A DNA stretch of 64,000 nt from Aliiroseovarius sp. (GTDB lineage: Bacteria; Pseudomonadota; Alphaproteobacteria; Rhodobacterales; Rhodobacteraceae): NCBI RefSeq assembly GCF_030148435.1, contig NZ_JASBTN010000050.1, positions 31,560 through 95,559 on the forward strand, given 5' to 3'. The first letter of the stretch is position 1, and every line of letters begins with the position of its first letter. The notes below the pieces were generated by a model, which saw only the letters and a program-made list of their open reading frames with translations, was not told the DNA's origin and searched no databases. Made by a program: the position numbers and the translations under genes. Shown piece after piece: positions 43,018-52,959 of the stretch.

Positions 43018-44067
43018 ATGAGCACAGGACGTTTGACGATTGACCTCGATGCCATCGCCGCCAACTGGCGCGCGCTGGACGGTATGAGTGGCGAGACGGT
43101 CCAGACCGCCGCCGTGGTGAAAGCCGATGCCTACGGGCTGGGCGTGGCCAAGGTCGGCCGGGCCCTTGCTGCCGCCGGTGCACGGCGCTTTTTCGTGGCC
43201 GCCGCCGAGGAAGGCTCCGCCCTGCGCGAAGCGCTTGGACCGGGGCCGGAAATCAGCGTCTTTTCCGGTCACATGTCCGGCGACACGGACATGATCCATG
43301 ACCTGAACCTTGTGCCCATGCTGAATTCGATGGACCAGCTTACCCGCCATTTGGAGGCCCTGCCGGGCCACCCGTTCGGCATCCAGCTCGACACCGGGAT
43401 GAACCGTCTGGGCATGGAACCCGGCGAATGGGCCGCCATTGCCCCCATAGCGCTGGCGCAGGGTCCGACCCTGGTGATGAGCCACCTCGCCTGCGCGGAT
43501 GAGCCCGACCAGGGCATGAACGCCCGGCAACTCGCCGCCTTTCACGAGATGACCGACGGGATTGACGTACCCCGCTCGCTGGCCGCCACGGGGGGCATCC
43601 TGCTGGGCCCTGACTATCATTTCGACCTGACCCGCCCTGGCATTGGTCTTTACGGCGGGCAACCTTTCGAGGAGGCCGAGATGGTCGCCTTCCTCGACCT
43701 GCCCGTGGTGCAGATCCGCGACCTCGCCCCGGGTGAAACCGTGGGATATTCCAACACCTGGGAGGCCGAGCGCCCAACCCGCATCGCGACCGTCTCGGGC
43801 GGTTACGCAGATGGGCTGCAGCGCCATATCTCGAACCAGGCGGTGCTGTTTCACGGCGACGAGCCCTGCCCGATCGTCGGGCGCGTTTCTATGGACCTGA
43901 TCGGCGTGGACGTCACCCACCTGACCGAAACGCCCAAGGCGCTCAGCATCCTCGGCCCGCACCAGAGCGTGGATGACCTGGCGGATGTGGCCGGCACCAT
44001 CGGCTACGAGATACTGACCCAGCTTGGCGCCCGTTACACCCGCCGCTATGCACGGGGCCGCCAATGA
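43018..44067 (+). CDS. alr: Alanine racemase
   Basis: PLP enzyme making D-alanine for peptidoglycan, 349 residues from the start at 43018 ([20 protein letters not shown]). The PLP lysine is K35 in [10 protein letters not shown], the second catalytic region is ETVGYSNTW, and [14 protein letters not shown] is the C-terminal substrate pocket. The frame is open upstream through the end of the previous gene, but that part is not family-like. No strong ribosome binding site is seen, so translation may depend on weak pairing. Its stop overlaps the next start by 4 bases. Confidence 0.96.
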   Translation: MSTGRLTIDLDAIAANWRALDGMSGETVQTAAVVKADAYGLGVAKVGRALAAAGARRFFVAAAEEGSALREALGPGPEISVFSGHMSGDTDMIHDLNLVPMLNSMDQLTRHLEALPGHPFGIQLDTGMNRLGMEPGEWAAIAPIALAQGPTLVMSHLACADEPDQGMNARQLAAFHEMTDGIDVPRSLAATGGILLGPDYHFDLTRPGIGLYGGQPFEEAEMVAFLDLPVVQIRDLAPGETVGYSNTWEAERPTRIATVSGGYADGLQRHISNQAVLFHGDEPCPIVGRVSMDLIGVDVTHLTETPKALSILGPHQSVDDLADVAGTIGYEILTQLGARYTRRYARGRQ

Positions 44068-44846
44068 TCCTGACCGCCCCTCTTGCGGCGCTTGGTCGCT
44101 GGGTTCTGGCCGCGCTCGCCTCGGTCGGGCGGGTGACGCTGTTCGCGCTCGACGCGCTCAGCCACATCCTGCGCCCGCCCTTCTACCCGCGCGAATTTCT
44201 GAACGCGCTGATGAATATCGGCTGGTTCTCGCTGCCGGTGGTGGGGCTGACCGCGATCTTTACCGGCGGTGCCCTGGCGCTTCAGATCTACGCCGGTGGT
44301 CAGCGTTTCTCGGCCGAGGCCGTGGTGCCCCAGATCGTCGCCATCGGCATGGTGCGCGAGCTGGGCCCGGTGCTGGTCGGCCTGATGGTCGCCGCCCGCG
44401 TGACCTCCTCCATCGCCGCCGAGATCGCCACGATGAAAGTGACCGAGCAGATCGACGCCCTCGTCACCCTCTCGACCCACCCGATGAAATACCTGACCGC
44501 GCCGCGTGTGCTGGCGGGCCTGATCACCGTGCCCGTTCTGGTCGGCGTCGGCGATGTCATCGGCATCTGGGGCGGTTTCCTCGTCGGAACAGGGCAGCTG
44601 GGCTTTGCCCCGGGCACCTATATCAAGAACACCTGGGACTTTCTTGAAATGGCCGACGTCGTCTCGTCCCTCGTGAAGGGCGCAGCCTTCGGCGGTATTG
44701 CCACGGTGATGGGCTGCTACCACGGCATGCAGTCGGGCCGCGGCGCGCAGGGGGTGGGCCGGGCCACCAAGACCTCGGTCGCTGCCGCCGCCGTTCTGAT
44801 CCTCGCCGCCAACTTCCTGCTCACCAACCTGTTCTTCACCTCATGA
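44064..44846 (+). CDS. MlaE-family ABC transporter permease
   Basis: A 260-residue permease of the phospholipid/organic solvent (Mla) type. Family motif [20 protein letters not shown] and the coupling region [20 protein letters not shown] are clear. About five membrane helices are visible, including [16 protein letters not shown] and the C-terminal [18 protein letters not shown]. It overlaps alr by 4 bases and the ATPase gene by 4 bases. No MCE-domain substrate-binding gene (mlaD) or mlaC follows, unlike most Mla operons. Confidence 0.92.
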   Translation: MILTAPLAALGRWVLAALASVGRVTLFALDALSHILRPPFYPREFLNALMNIGWFSLPVVGLTAIFTGGALALQIYAGGQRFSAEAVVPQIVAIGMVRELGPVLVGLMVAARVTSSIAAEIATMKVTEQIDALVTLSTHPMKYLTAPRVLAGLITVPVLVGVGDVIGIWGGFLVGTGQLGFAPGTYIKNTWDFLEMADVVSSLVKGAAFGGIATVMGCYHGMQSGRGAQGVGRATKTSVAAAAVLILAANFLLTNLFFTS

Positions 44847-45589
44847 TCGAGCTCAACGACGTCCATAAGCACTTTGGCCCCAAGACGGTCCTGCACGGGG
44901 TGAACCTGACCATCCCCAAGGGCGAGAGCATGGTGGTGATCGGTGGCTCGGGCACGGGCAAATCCGTGCTTCTGAAATGCATCCTGGGGCTGATGACACC
45001 GGATGCAGGCACGATCCTTCTGGACGGCCAGGACGTGGCCCGCGCCGAGCGTGACGCCTTTCTCGCGCGTTTCGGCATGCTGTTTCAGGGCGCGGCGCTG
45101 TTTGACAGCCTGCCGGTCTGGCAGAACGTCGCCTTCCGCCTGCTGCGCGGCTCGCTTGCGCGTCCGAAGCTTGAGGCCCGCGAGATCGCGATCGAAAAAC
45201 TGCGCCGTGTCGGCCTGAAACCGGACGTGGCGGACCTTTATCCGGCCGAGTTGTCGGGCGGCATGCAGAAACGCGTGGGCCTGGCCCGCGCCATCGCCGC
45301 CGAACCCGAGATCATCTTCTTCGACGAGCCCACCACGGGCCTCGACCCGATCATGGCGGGCGTGATCAACGAACTCATCCGCGAGATCGTGGTTGAAATG
45401 GGTGCCACAGCGATGACCATTACCCACGACATGTCCAGCGTGCGCGCGATTGCCGACAAGGTGGCGATGTTACATGACGGGATCATTCAGTGGACAGGTC
45501 CAGTGGCGGAAATGGACGCAAGCCCAGACCCTTACGTGGACCAGTTCATCCACGGAAGGGCGGAAGGACCGATTGAAGCGGTGCGGTAG
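44843..45589 (+). CDS. MlaF-type ABC ATPase
   Basis: A 248-residue ATPase that powers the preceding permease. The P-loop is GGSGTGKS, the signature motif LSGGMQKRVGLARA, Walker B IIFFDEPTTGLDP, and the switch histidine in ITHDMSSV. The sequence is closest in plan to MlaF/Ttg2A. Coupled to the permease by a 4-base overlap, with the next gene 73 bases on. It probably moves lipids between membranes if a separate MCE protein is supplied from elsewhere. Confidence 0.94.
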   Translation: MIELNDVHKHFGPKTVLHGVNLTIPKGESMVVIGGSGTGKSVLLKCILGLMTPDAGTILLDGQDVARAERDAFLARFGMLFQGAALFDSLPVWQNVAFRLLRGSLARPKLEAREIAIEKLRRVGLKPDVADLYPAELSGGMQKRVGLARAIAAEPEIIFFDEPTTGLDPIMAGVINELIREIVVEMGATAMTITHDMSSVRAIADKVAMLHDGIIQWTGPVAEMDASPDPYVDQFIHGRAEGPIEAVR

Positions 45590-45662
45590 GCACGCAGCTT
45601 CCGTTTGCAGTGGGCCAAGGCCCGCCCCAGACAACCCGTGACGCTTCTGCTATGGAAATCCC

Positions 45663-46100
45663 ATGTCCCTGATCCGCTACCTCAACCTCGCCCTGCTGAT
45701 CGCCTTCCCCATCTCCTGGGCCGCGCCGCTCATGCGGGCGGGCATCAACCTGCCGCTGTTCGGCCTTGAGGAAATCAGTGTGATCTCGGGCCTGCAGGCG
45801 CTGTGGGACACGGATGTTCTGCTGGCGCTGCTGGTTACATTCTTCGCCATTTTCGCACCGATCCTGAAAGTGCTGGGCGTGGCCTTGATCCAGTTCGGGC
45901 TGATGCGCCGCAAGGTGCTGCCGGTGCTGAACTGGCTGGGAAAGCTGGCGATGGCGGATGTCTTTCTGATCGCGCTTTATATCGTCATCGCAAAGGGCGT
46001 GGGCATGGCCCGGATCGAGACCGCCTGGGGGCTTTATGTCTTTACCGGCTGCATTCTTGTCTCGCTGGTACTGAGCCATTTGACCGCAAGGCGCACGTAG
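45663..46100 (+). CDS. PqiA-domain inner-membrane protein
   Basis: A 145-residue protein with four membrane helices (YLNLALLIAFPISWAAPLM, LLALLVTFFAIFAPILKVLG, and two more). The layout and the PILKVLGVALIQF region match a single PqiA (paraquat-inducible A) domain. Full PqiA proteins have two such domains and two zinc ribbons; here one domain and no ribbon is present. PqiA works with the MCE protein PqiB, which is not here. Its position after an MCE-less Mla pair is suggestive. Confidence 0.78.
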   Translation: MSLIRYLNLALLIAFPISWAAPLMRAGINLPLFGLEEISVISGLQALWDTDVLLALLVTFFAIFAPILKVLGVALIQFGLMRRKVLPVLNWLGKLAMADVFLIALYIVIAKGVGMARIETAWGLYVFTGCILVSLVLSHLTARRT

Positions 46101-46115
46101 GGCACAAACGCCCTC

Positions 46116-47480
46116 ATGGCAAAAAGCAATTCCTTCACCTGCAGCGCCTGTGGCGCCTCCCATTCCAAGTGGTCCGGGCGCTGCGACGCCTGTGGCGAAT
46201 GGAATTCCATCATCGAGGAGGCGCCTCTATCCGCCGGTCCCTCGTCGAAATCCCTGGGCAACAAGCGCGGATCGAGATTGGCGCTGACGGACCTGGCCAC
46301 CGAAGAAACCCCGCCGCCCCGCACCATGGCGGGCGTGGATGAGCTGGACCGGGTTCTGGGTGGCGGGCTGGTGCCGTCTTCCGCCGTCCTGGTGGGCGGC
46401 GATCCGGGCATCGGCAAATCGACGCTTCTGCTGCAAGCCGCCGCGCAATTTGCCCACAAGGGGTTGAAAACGTTCTACATCTCCGGCGAGGAAGCCACCG
46501 CTCAGGTGCGCATGCGCGCGCAGCGACTGGGCCTGCAACAGGCACCGGTGCAACTGGCCTGCGAGACCAACCTGCGCGACATCCTGACCACGTTGGAGGC
46601 CGAGAACCCCGACCTGGTGATCATCGATTCGATCCAGACCATGTGGGCGGACAATGTGGACTCGGCCCCCGGTAGCGTGAGCCAGGTGCGCTCCGCCGCC
46701 CATGAACTGACCACCTTCGCCAAGCGCAAGGGCATTGCGGTGATCATGGTGGGCCATGTCACAAAGGACGGCCAGATCGCCGGTCCCCGCGTGGTCGAAC
46801 ACATGGTGGACACGGTGCTCTATTTCGAAGGCGAGCGCGGCCATCAGTTCCGCATCCTGCGCGCGGTCAAGAACCGTTTCGGCCCGGCTGACGAGATCGG
46901 CGTGTTCGAAATGACCGGCCGGGGTCTGTCCGAAGTCGCCAACCCCTCGGCCCTGTTCCTTTCAGACCGCGAGGAACCAGCCCCCGGGTCGGTGGTCTTT
47001 GCGGGCATCGAGGGGACGCGCCCCGTGCTGGTCGAACTGCAGGCACTGGTCGCCCCCTCGCCCCACAGCCAGCCACGCCGGTCGGTGCTGGGCTGGGACA
47101 GCGGACGCCTGGCGATGATCCTGGCTGTGCTGGAAGCGCGCTGCGGCATCCCCTTTACCGGGCTCGACGTTTACCTGAACGTGGCCGGGGGGCTGAAGAT
47201 CTCGGAACCTGCCGCGGACCTGGCCGTCGCCGCCGCCCTTCTGTCGGCGCGCGAGGACGCGGCCCTGCCCAAGGACACGGTTGTTTTCGGGGAAATAAGC
47301 CTGTCCGGCGCGCTACGTCCGGTTGGCCAGACGGAAAACCGCTTGAAAGAGGCGCAAAAACTTGGTTTCTCCTCTGCCATGGCGCCCGCGCGCAGCAAGA
47401 TCGGGGACAAACCGGGCCTGACGGTCCAAAAAATGCCGGATTTAGCTGGTTTCGTAGGCGAGATTTTCGGGGCTGGTTGA
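46116..47480 (+). CDS. radA: DNA repair protein RadA
   Basis: Branch-migration helicase that aids homologous recombination, 454 residues. The N-terminal zinc ribbon has C9, C12, C23 and C26 (CSACGASH...GRCDACGEW). The RecA-like core has the P-loop GGDPGIGKST and the RadA-specific KNRFG motif, and the Lon-like C-terminal domain begins after SVLGWDSGRLAMILAVLEAR. It begins 15 bases after the PqiA-domain gene, with no obvious ribosome binding site. Confidence 0.96.
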   Translation: MAKSNSFTCSACGASHSKWSGRCDACGEWNSIIEEAPLSAGPSSKSLGNKRGSRLALTDLATEETPPPRTMAGVDELDRVLGGGLVPSSAVLVGGDPGIGKSTLLLQAAAQFAHKGLKTFYISGEEATAQVRMRAQRLGLQQAPVQLACETNLRDILTTLEAENPDLVIIDSIQTMWADNVDSAPGSVSQVRSAAHELTTFAKRKGIAVIMVGHVTKDGQIAGPRVVEHMVDTVLYFEGERGHQFRILRAVKNRFGPADEIGVFEMTGRGLSEVANPSALFLSDREEPAPGSVVFAGIEGTRPVLVELQALVAPSPHSQPRRSVLGWDSGRLAMILAVLEARCGIPFTGLDVYLNVAGGLKISEPAADLAVAAALLSAREDAALPKDTVVFGEISLSGALRPVGQTENRLKEAQKLGFSSAMAPARSKIGDKPGLTVQKMPDLAGFVGEIFGAG

Positions 47481-47517
47481 CCCGGTCCGCAACGGGAGAG
47501 GCCCGAGGGAAAGATAC

Positions 47518-48072
47518 ATGGAAGCGTTCACGATTATCGACGGCGTCGTAGCCGGTGTCATCCTGATCTCGGCCGTCCTGGCCTATTCGCGCGGGTTCGT
47601 GCGCGAGGGCATGTCGATCGCCGGCTGGATCGCCGCGGCCGTGCTGGCCTACATCTTTGCCCCGGCCGCAGCGCCTCTGGTCAGGGAAATCCCGGTGGTC
47701 AACGAATTCTTCGCCGACAGTTGCGAATTGACCCTGCTGGTGGCCTTTGCGGGCGTTTTCGCCCTGTCGCTGGTCGTGGTTTCGCTGTTCACCCCGCTGT
47801 TTTCCTCGGTCATCCAGCGTTCGGCGCTTGGCGGGCTCGACCAGGGATTGGGCTTTGTCTTCGGGGTGCTGCGCGGTGTGCTTCTGGTGGCGATTGCCCT
47901 GGTGATCTATGATCGCGTGGTGATTGCCGACACGATCGACGTGGTCGACAACAGCCGCTCTGCCGAAGTCTTTTCGCGGATGCAGGACAGGATCAACGAC
48001 CAGATCCCCGCCGATGCTCCGGGCTGGATCGTCGAGCGCTTCAACACCCTGGTTGCCACCTGCGAATACTGA
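47518..48072 (+). CDS. cvpA: CvpA family membrane protein
   Basis: A 184-residue protein with four membrane helices (about 8-25, 33-50, 72-92, 105-125), matching CvpA, first described as needed for colicin V production. IIDGVVAGVILISAVLAYSR and the YSRGFVREGMSIAGWIAA motif are typical. It stands directly before purF, the classical cvpA-purF arrangement. Confidence 0.92.
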   Translation: MEAFTIIDGVVAGVILISAVLAYSRGFVREGMSIAGWIAAAVLAYIFAPAAAPLVREIPVVNEFFADSCELTLLVAFAGVFALSLVVVSLFTPLFSSVIQRSALGGLDQGLGFVFGVLRGVLLVAIALVIYDRVVIADTIDVVDNSRSAEVFSRMQDRINDQIPADAPGWIVERFNTLVATCEY

Positions 48073-48355
48073 GCATCCCCCCTTGCCCCGAACCGCTTCA
48101 GGGCGTTCCGGGACGCAATTGACAGCGCGGCCCGGGCACCCATCGGGCCAAGGTGTGCGAACGCCCGTCCTGAACCCTGCACGGAGCCGGGGCAGCCAGT
48201 CTGCCCCGGGGACAGGCGCGTGGTCGCGACTTCCTGCGCTGGCGTCCGCCTGTCGTGTCACAAAGCCTTCACATTCACGCCGATGATTGGTGACAGCCGG
48301 GCCGCGACCCTCTAAGAGGGGGGCATCCACGACCACGGATTCGGAGCCGCTGCCC
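48073..48355 (+). other. Gap between cvpA and purF
   Basis: 283 bases without a convincing ORF. The frame of purF is open upstream but has only TTG and no ribosome binding site. No purine riboswitch aptamer is visible by eye, and no clear inverted repeat with a T-run. Confidence 0.4.
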
Positions 48356-49819
48356 ATGCTGCCTGCCATGCCCCCCGCGCACCCTTTCGATGATGACAAA
48401 CTGAAAGAGGAGTGCGGCGTTTTCGGCGTTATCGGCCTGGCCGATGCCGCAAACTTCGTGGCCCTCGGGTTGCACGCGTTGCAACACCGCGGCCAGGAGG
48501 CCGGCGGGATCGTCGCCCATGATCCCGAGGCCGGGTTCAACCACGCCCGCCGATTCGGCTACGTGCGCGACAATTTCACCTCTGAAAGCCTGATGAAGAC
48601 CCTGCCGGGGCCTCTGGCCATCGGCCACGTGCGCTATTCCACCGCCGGGTCCAAGGGCGCCGCCATCCGCGATGTACAACCCTTCTTCGGCGAGTTCTCG
48701 ATGGGCGGCGCGGCGATTGCCCACAACGGCAACATCACCAACGCCGAAGCCCTGCGCAAGGAGCTGATCGAGCGCGGCTCGATTTTCCAATCCTCCTCGG
48801 ACAGCGAATGCATCATCCACCTGATGGCGCGCTCGCTGCAACGCAATATCCCCGAACGCATGGAAGACGCCTTGCGCCGGGTCGAAGGGGCTTTTTCTGT
48901 CGTCGCCATGACCCGAACCAAGCTGATCGGTGTGCGCGACCCGCTGGGCGTACGCCCGCTGGTGCTGGGCCAGCTCGGCGAAGGCTGGGTGCTGTCGTCC
49001 GAAACCTGCGGGCTGGACATCATCGGCGCGAAATACGTGCGCGAGATCGAACCGGGTGAAATGGTCGTGATCACCGACAAGGGGGTCGAAAGCCACCACC
49101 CGTTCCGCCCCACCCCGTCACGCTTCTGCATCTTCGAACATGTCTATTTCTCGCGCCCCGACTCGATCATCGGCGGGCGCAGCGTCTATGAAACCCGCCG
49201 CCAGATCGGCGTGGAACTGGCTCGTGAAAACCCGGTCGATGCCGACCTGGTCTGCCCGGTACCCGACAGCGGCACCCCGGCGGCCATCGGTTTTTCCCAG
49301 GAAAGCGGCATTCCCTACGCCATGGGCATCATCCGCAACCAATACATGGGCCGTACCTTCATCGAGCCGACCGAGCATATTCGCAACATGGGCGTGCGCC
49401 TGAAGCTGAACGTGAACCGCGCGCTGATCAAGGGCAAGCGGGTGATTCTGGTGGATGACTCGGTGGTGCGTGGCACGACCAGCCGCAAAATCAAGGACAT
49501 GATCCTGGACGCGGGCGCCAGGGAGGTGCATTTCCGCATCGCCTCCCCGCCCACCGCCTGGCCCTGTTTCTACGGCGTCGATACGCCCCAGCGCGAGAAA
49601 CTGCTGGCCGCCACCATGACCGAGGACGAGATGCGCGATCACCTCGCGGTCGACAGTCTCAAGTTCATCTCGCTCGACGGGCTCTACCGCGCCGTGGGCG
49701 AGGCCCAGGGCCGCGACGCCAAATGCCCGCAATATTGCGACGCCTGTTTCTCGGGTGAATACCCGGTGGCCCCGTCCGACATGCTGGACAAGGGCTTCAA
49801 GATGGCGGCGGCGGAATAA
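48356..49819 (+). CDS. purF: Amidophosphoribosyltransferase
   Basis: First committed step of purine synthesis: PRPP plus glutamine to phosphoribosylamine. The start at 48356 has GGAG 9 bases upstream and gives 487 residues. A short propeptide precedes the catalytic cysteine C20 in KEECGVFGVIG, which would be the N-terminus after processing. The PRPP-binding motif VILVDDSVVRGTTS is intact. The glutaminase domain (ALQHRGQEAGGI, HNGNITNA) is complete. A terminator follows. Confidence 0.96.
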   Translation: MLPAMPPAHPFDDDKLKEECGVFGVIGLADAANFVALGLHALQHRGQEAGGIVAHDPEAGFNHARRFGYVRDNFTSESLMKTLPGPLAIGHVRYSTAGSKGAAIRDVQPFFGEFSMGGAAIAHNGNITNAEALRKELIERGSIFQSSSDSECIIHLMARSLQRNIPERMEDALRRVEGAFSVVAMTRTKLIGVRDPLGVRPLVLGQLGEGWVLSSETCGLDIIGAKYVREIEPGEMVVITDKGVESHHPFRPTPSRFCIFEHVYFSRPDSIIGGRSVYETRRQIGVELARENPVDADLVCPVPDSGTPAAIGFSQESGIPYAMGIIRNQYMGRTFIEPTEHIRNMGVRLKLNVNRALIKGKRVILVDDSVVRGTTSRKIKDMILDAGAREVHFRIASPPTAWPCFYGVDTPQREKLLAATMTEDEMRDHLAVDSLKFISLDGLYRAVGEAQGRDAKCPQYCDACFSGEYPVAPSDMLDKGFKMAAAE

Positions 49820-49863
49820 AGACCCATCTGACGCTGCGATGCGGCGAAAATCCGCTCAAAGAC

Positions 49864-49890
49864 AGCCGGGCCCTCGCGCCCGGCTTTTCT
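49864..49890 (+). terminator. Intrinsic terminator after purF
   Basis: AGCCGGGC (49864-49871) / GCCCGGCT (49878-49885) then TTTTCT. Confidence 0.85.
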
Positions 49891-49944
49891 TTCGCCCACC
49901 CGATCCCCAGATGCACCGTTGCAGCACCGGGATTGGAGCCTTGG

Positions 49945-50205
49945 ATGAGCACGAATGAAACTCCACAGATCGTCCAGGACGAAGCCACGCAGAAATCCGC
50001 ATTGCCCCATGCACGTGCGATCCTGATCGGCACGGCGGGGTCACGGGGGCAGATGCGTGCCCTGGTGCGCATGGCCGGCGGGCGGGTACGAAGCCTGACT
50101 GTCGGGGATCGGCTGGAGGGCGGCAGGATCCAGGCGATCGAGGTCGGGCGGCTGTTGCTGGCCAAGGGCAGCCAGGTGCAGGAGATGAAACTGCCGGAGG
50201 GCTGA
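49945..50205 (+). CDS. Small unknown protein, weakly PilP/GspC-like
   Basis: An 86-residue protein. The end (ALVRMAGGRVRSLTVGDRL, then GGRIQAIEVGRLLLAKG) follows the strand pattern of PilP and GspC periplasmic domains, where a VGD-type turn precedes a second strand. Length is too short for those proteins and no signal peptide or membrane segment is present. The start at 49945 has GGAG at 6 bases. Function unknown. It is convergent with the glycosyltransferase gene. Confidence 0.65.
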   Translation: MSTNETPQIVQDEATQKSALPHARAILIGTAGSRGQMRALVRMAGGRVRSLTVGDRLEGGRIQAIEVGRLLLAKGSQVQEMKLPEG

Positions 50206-50216
50206 GCCTTTCCGCT

Positions 50217-51248
50217 TCAGCCGGACCCAAGCCGGTCCAACACCGCGACGATATTCACCTCATAGGCAACGTTGTAGCGGCCGGTCAGCCTGCGCGGCAA
50301 TTGGGCCAGATGGCCGGACAGTCGCATATCCTGCGTCTCGGGGGCGTCGATCAGGTGGTGGCGCAGGCCCAGGTTGGCACAGGCGATCTCGATCCACGGA
50401 CCGTTCACCGGTTCCGGGCGCAGTTCGACCACCCGGGCCCCGGGGGCCAGGAACACGAGGTTGGCAAGCGCGGCACCCGCCGGTCCAATTACCATGCGCG
50501 CCCGGGCCATCGCGGACACCTGTTCGGCCACCGACAGGCGCTGCGGATGCAGGATGCGCACTCCCCGCGCTTGCAGCGCCCGCTCCAGCGCCGGTTCGTT
50601 GGTCATGATCCGACCGGTAAAGCCGCGCCGCGAGAGATACAGAACCTCCTCGCCGGGTGCCTCGGCGCGCGGCAGCCGGGCCACTACGTCACGCAGCAGG
50701 CCGTCATTGCGGTGCAGGTAGTGGTTCATGGAGGACAGCCAGACCAGTTCCTCGACCTCAACCGTCGCCGACCGAAAACCCGGCCCCGCCCGCAGCCCCC
50801 CTAGGGTCAGAAGGTCGCGCTGCCAGCGTGAAAGACGCGGGGTAAACGGTTGAAAATGCTCCGCTATACCAGTCGCCTCAAGGACATTCAGCCCGGTCAT
50901 CCCGTCAAACAGGAAATGGCCGTAATTGGCCCGCGCTCCGGGCGTAAGCCAAAGGCTCGCCCGTTTCAGCCGCAGACGCGGCCCGGGGCGGTCGCGCCGG
51001 CCACCCTGCCCCGACAGGCTGGCCGCCAGGCTCCCGTCAGGCAGGTCCAGCCGCCCCGAGCGGGCATGCCAGGTCACGTTGCGTGCCGCGAACAGAAGAA
51101 CCTGCCCCACAGGCCCCTGCGGGGTTTCGCGGCGCGGCTCGATCAGCGCAAAACTGTCCTCGGTGGGCATTTGCCCCGAAGCCAGTTCGGCGACAAGCTG
51201 CGGGCGGCGGGTCATGCAGGCGCGTTCATCAATCTTTTGGCCGGGCAT
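50217..51248 (-). CDS. Glycosyltransferase family 61-like protein
   Basis: A 343-residue protein of the GT61 / DUF563 type. Typical blocks are WLTPGARANYGHFLFDGMTG near the middle, the EEVLYLSRRGFTGRIMTNE segment, and VIGPAGAALANLVFLAPGARVVEL, a putative donor site. The start at 51248 follows AAAGGAGGTCCG, one of the best ribosome binding sites in the window. It stands alone, convergent with the small gene at 49945 and divergent from the SDR gene. A surface-polysaccharide role is inferred from the family only. Confidence 0.82.
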   Translation of the reverse strand: MPGQKIDERACMTRRPQLVAELASGQMPTEDSFALIEPRRETPQGPVGQVLLFAARNVTWHARSGRLDLPDGSLAASLSGQGGRRDRPGPRLRLKRASLWLTPGARANYGHFLFDGMTGLNVLEATGIAEHFQPFTPRLSRWQRDLLTLGGLRAGPGFRSATVEVEELVWLSSMNHYLHRNDGLLRDVVARLPRAEAPGEEVLYLSRRGFTGRIMTNEPALERALQARGVRILHPQRLSVAEQVSAMARARMVIGPAGAALANLVFLAPGARVVELRPEPVNGPWIEIACANLGLRHHLIDAPETQDMRLSGHLAQLPRRLTGRYNVAYEVNIVAVLDRLGSG

Positions 51249-51365
51249 CGGACCTCCTTTCGCGGGCCACAGGACCACCCCCGGCGGGCACGGTCAAGTC
51301 GCGCCCGGCCGTGGCGCGGCACCTTCGCGCTTGACGCCCCGGCGCTTCTGCCCCAAACCCGCCTC

Positions 51366-52022
51366 ATGACCGACGACACCCGCAAACCCGCCCTCATCAC
51401 CGGGGCCTCGCGCGGCCTGGGCGCCGCCCTTGCGCTGGCCCTGGCCCCGACCCATCACATCATCGCCGTGGGCCGCACCACCGGCGCGCTTGAAGAGCTG
51501 GACGACCGGATCCAGGCGGCGGGCGGACAAGCCACCCTGGCCCCGATGGACGTGACCGACAAGGGGGCGATGGCGCATCTGTGCCGCTCGGTGCACGACC
51601 GCTGGGGCGGCGTATCGATCTGGGCCCACACGGCGATCTACGGCCCCGCGCTGATGCCGACGACGGACCTGGACGACAAGGGCTGGAACCAGGCCTGGAA
51701 CACCAATGTCGAGGCCACCCGAAACCTGATCCTGATGGTCAACGCGCTGATGGACGACGGCTCCACAGCGTTGTTCTTTGCCGATGACCAGGCCGGAGAG
51801 AAGTTCTTTGCGGGCTACGGCGCGACCAAGGCTGCGCAGGTCGCAATGGTCAAGAGCTGGGCCGCCGAGAACGCCAGGATCGGCCCGCGTGTCATCGTGG
51901 CCGAGCCCAGGCCGCTGGCCACCGTCATGCGCACCCGATTCTTCCCGGGCGAAGACCGCGGCCAGCTGGCCAGCGCGGACGCCGAGGCCGCGCGCATTCT
52001 GAAGGAAGCCGGGCTCATCTGA
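51366..52022 (+). CDS. Short-chain dehydrogenase/reductase lacking the catalytic serine
   Basis: A 218-residue SDR. The cofactor motif TGASRGLGAAL is normal, and the active-site YxxxK is present as YGATK. At the place of the conserved catalytic serine (13 residues before Y) the sequence is FFADDQ, so serine is missing. Also absent is the usual NNAG motif (here HTAIYGP). It may bind NAD(P) without ordinary reductase activity. The start at 51366 is the first ATG after the divergent gap and has no strong ribosome binding site. Confidence 0.82.
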   Translation: MTDDTRKPALITGASRGLGAALALALAPTHHIIAVGRTTGALEELDDRIQAAGGQATLAPMDVTDKGAMAHLCRSVHDRWGGVSIWAHTAIYGPALMPTTDLDDKGWNQAWNTNVEATRNLILMVNALMDDGSTALFFADDQAGEKFFAGYGATKAAQVAMVKSWAAENARIGPRVIVAEPRPLATVMRTRFFPGEDRGQLASADAEAARILKEAGLI

Positions 52023-52173
52023 GGCCGGCAAACGCCCCTGCCGCACACAGGTCGCCAAGGCGCCCGATCCCCAGAGGCCAATGGTCACATTGCCCCCTTG
52101 TCGCAACGCTTGCCGCCCGCCCCCTGCTCGCCTATTGAGGTAGACGAGCAGAGAGACAGAACGGGGTCGGCCC

Positions 52174-52959
52174 ATGCGCATTCTCATCACCAATGACGAC
52201 GGCATCAACGCCCCGGGGCTGAAGGTCGCCCAGACCATCGCCGAGGAGATCGCCGGCCCCGACGGTGAGATCTGGACCGTCGCCCCGGCCTTCGAGCAAT
52301 CCGGCGTCGCACACTGTATCAGCTATACCCATCCGTTCATGGTCGCCCAACTGGGCGAGCGCCGTTTCGCCGCCGAGGGCAGCCCGGCGGACTGTGTTCT
52401 GGCCGCGCTCTATGACGTCATGCCGGAACGCCCGGACCTGGTAATCTCGGGCGTGAACCGGGGCAATAACGCGGCGGAAAACACGCTTTATTCCGGGACG
52501 ATCGGCGCCGCGATGGAGGCCGCGCTGCAGGACGTACCGGCGGTTGCGCTTTCGCAGTACTACGGGCCCGAAAACCTGTCCCTGGACAACTCGTTCGAGG
52601 CCGCCGCCACGCATGGAGCGGCAATCGTGCGCCGGTTGCTGGACCGGGCCCCCTGGGACCACGGCGCCGATTACCGGCTGTTTTACAACGTGAATTTCCC
52701 GCCGCTTCCCGCCGCAAGGGTCATGGGCACGCGCCTGGTGGCCCAGGGGCGGCGCGAGGGCACCTTCTTTTCGGTCGATCCGCACAGCTCGCCCTCGGGG
52801 CGCAAGTTCCTCTGGATCAAGGGCGGCCCGCAGCATGGCACCTGCACGCCGGACACGGATGCCACCGCGAACCTCGACGGCTACGCCTCGGTCACGCCGA
52901 TGCGCGCGGATCTGACCGCTCATGACGTTGTCTCCAGGCTGGGGGATCTGTTCGAATGA
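52174..52959 (+). CDS. surE: 5'/3'-nucleotidase SurE
   Basis: Metal-dependent nucleotidase, 261 residues. The motif [16 protein letters not shown] carries the metal-binding DD pair, and [19 protein letters not shown] is the phosphate-binding loop. It heads surE-pcm-nlpD, a conserved set in Proteobacteria. Its last 4 bases overlap the pcm start. Confidence 0.95.
   Translation: MRILITNDDGINAPGLKVAQTIAEEIAGPDGEIWTVAPAFEQSGVAHCISYTHPFMVAQLGERRFAAEGSPADCVLAALYDVMPERPDLVISGVNRGNNAAENTLYSGTIGAAMEAALQDVPAVALSQYYGPENLSLDNSFEAAATHGAAIVRRLLDRAPWDHGADYRLFYNVNFPPLPAARVMGTRLVAQGRREGTFFSVDPHSSPSGRKFLWIKGGPQHGTCTPDTDATANLDGYASVTPMRADLTAHDVVSRLGDLFE

Noticed and set aside
48073..48355. Purine riboswitch before purF
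   Set aside because: No aptamer-like three-way junction core is visible by eye, and the gap lacks a terminator-type hairpin with a T-run.
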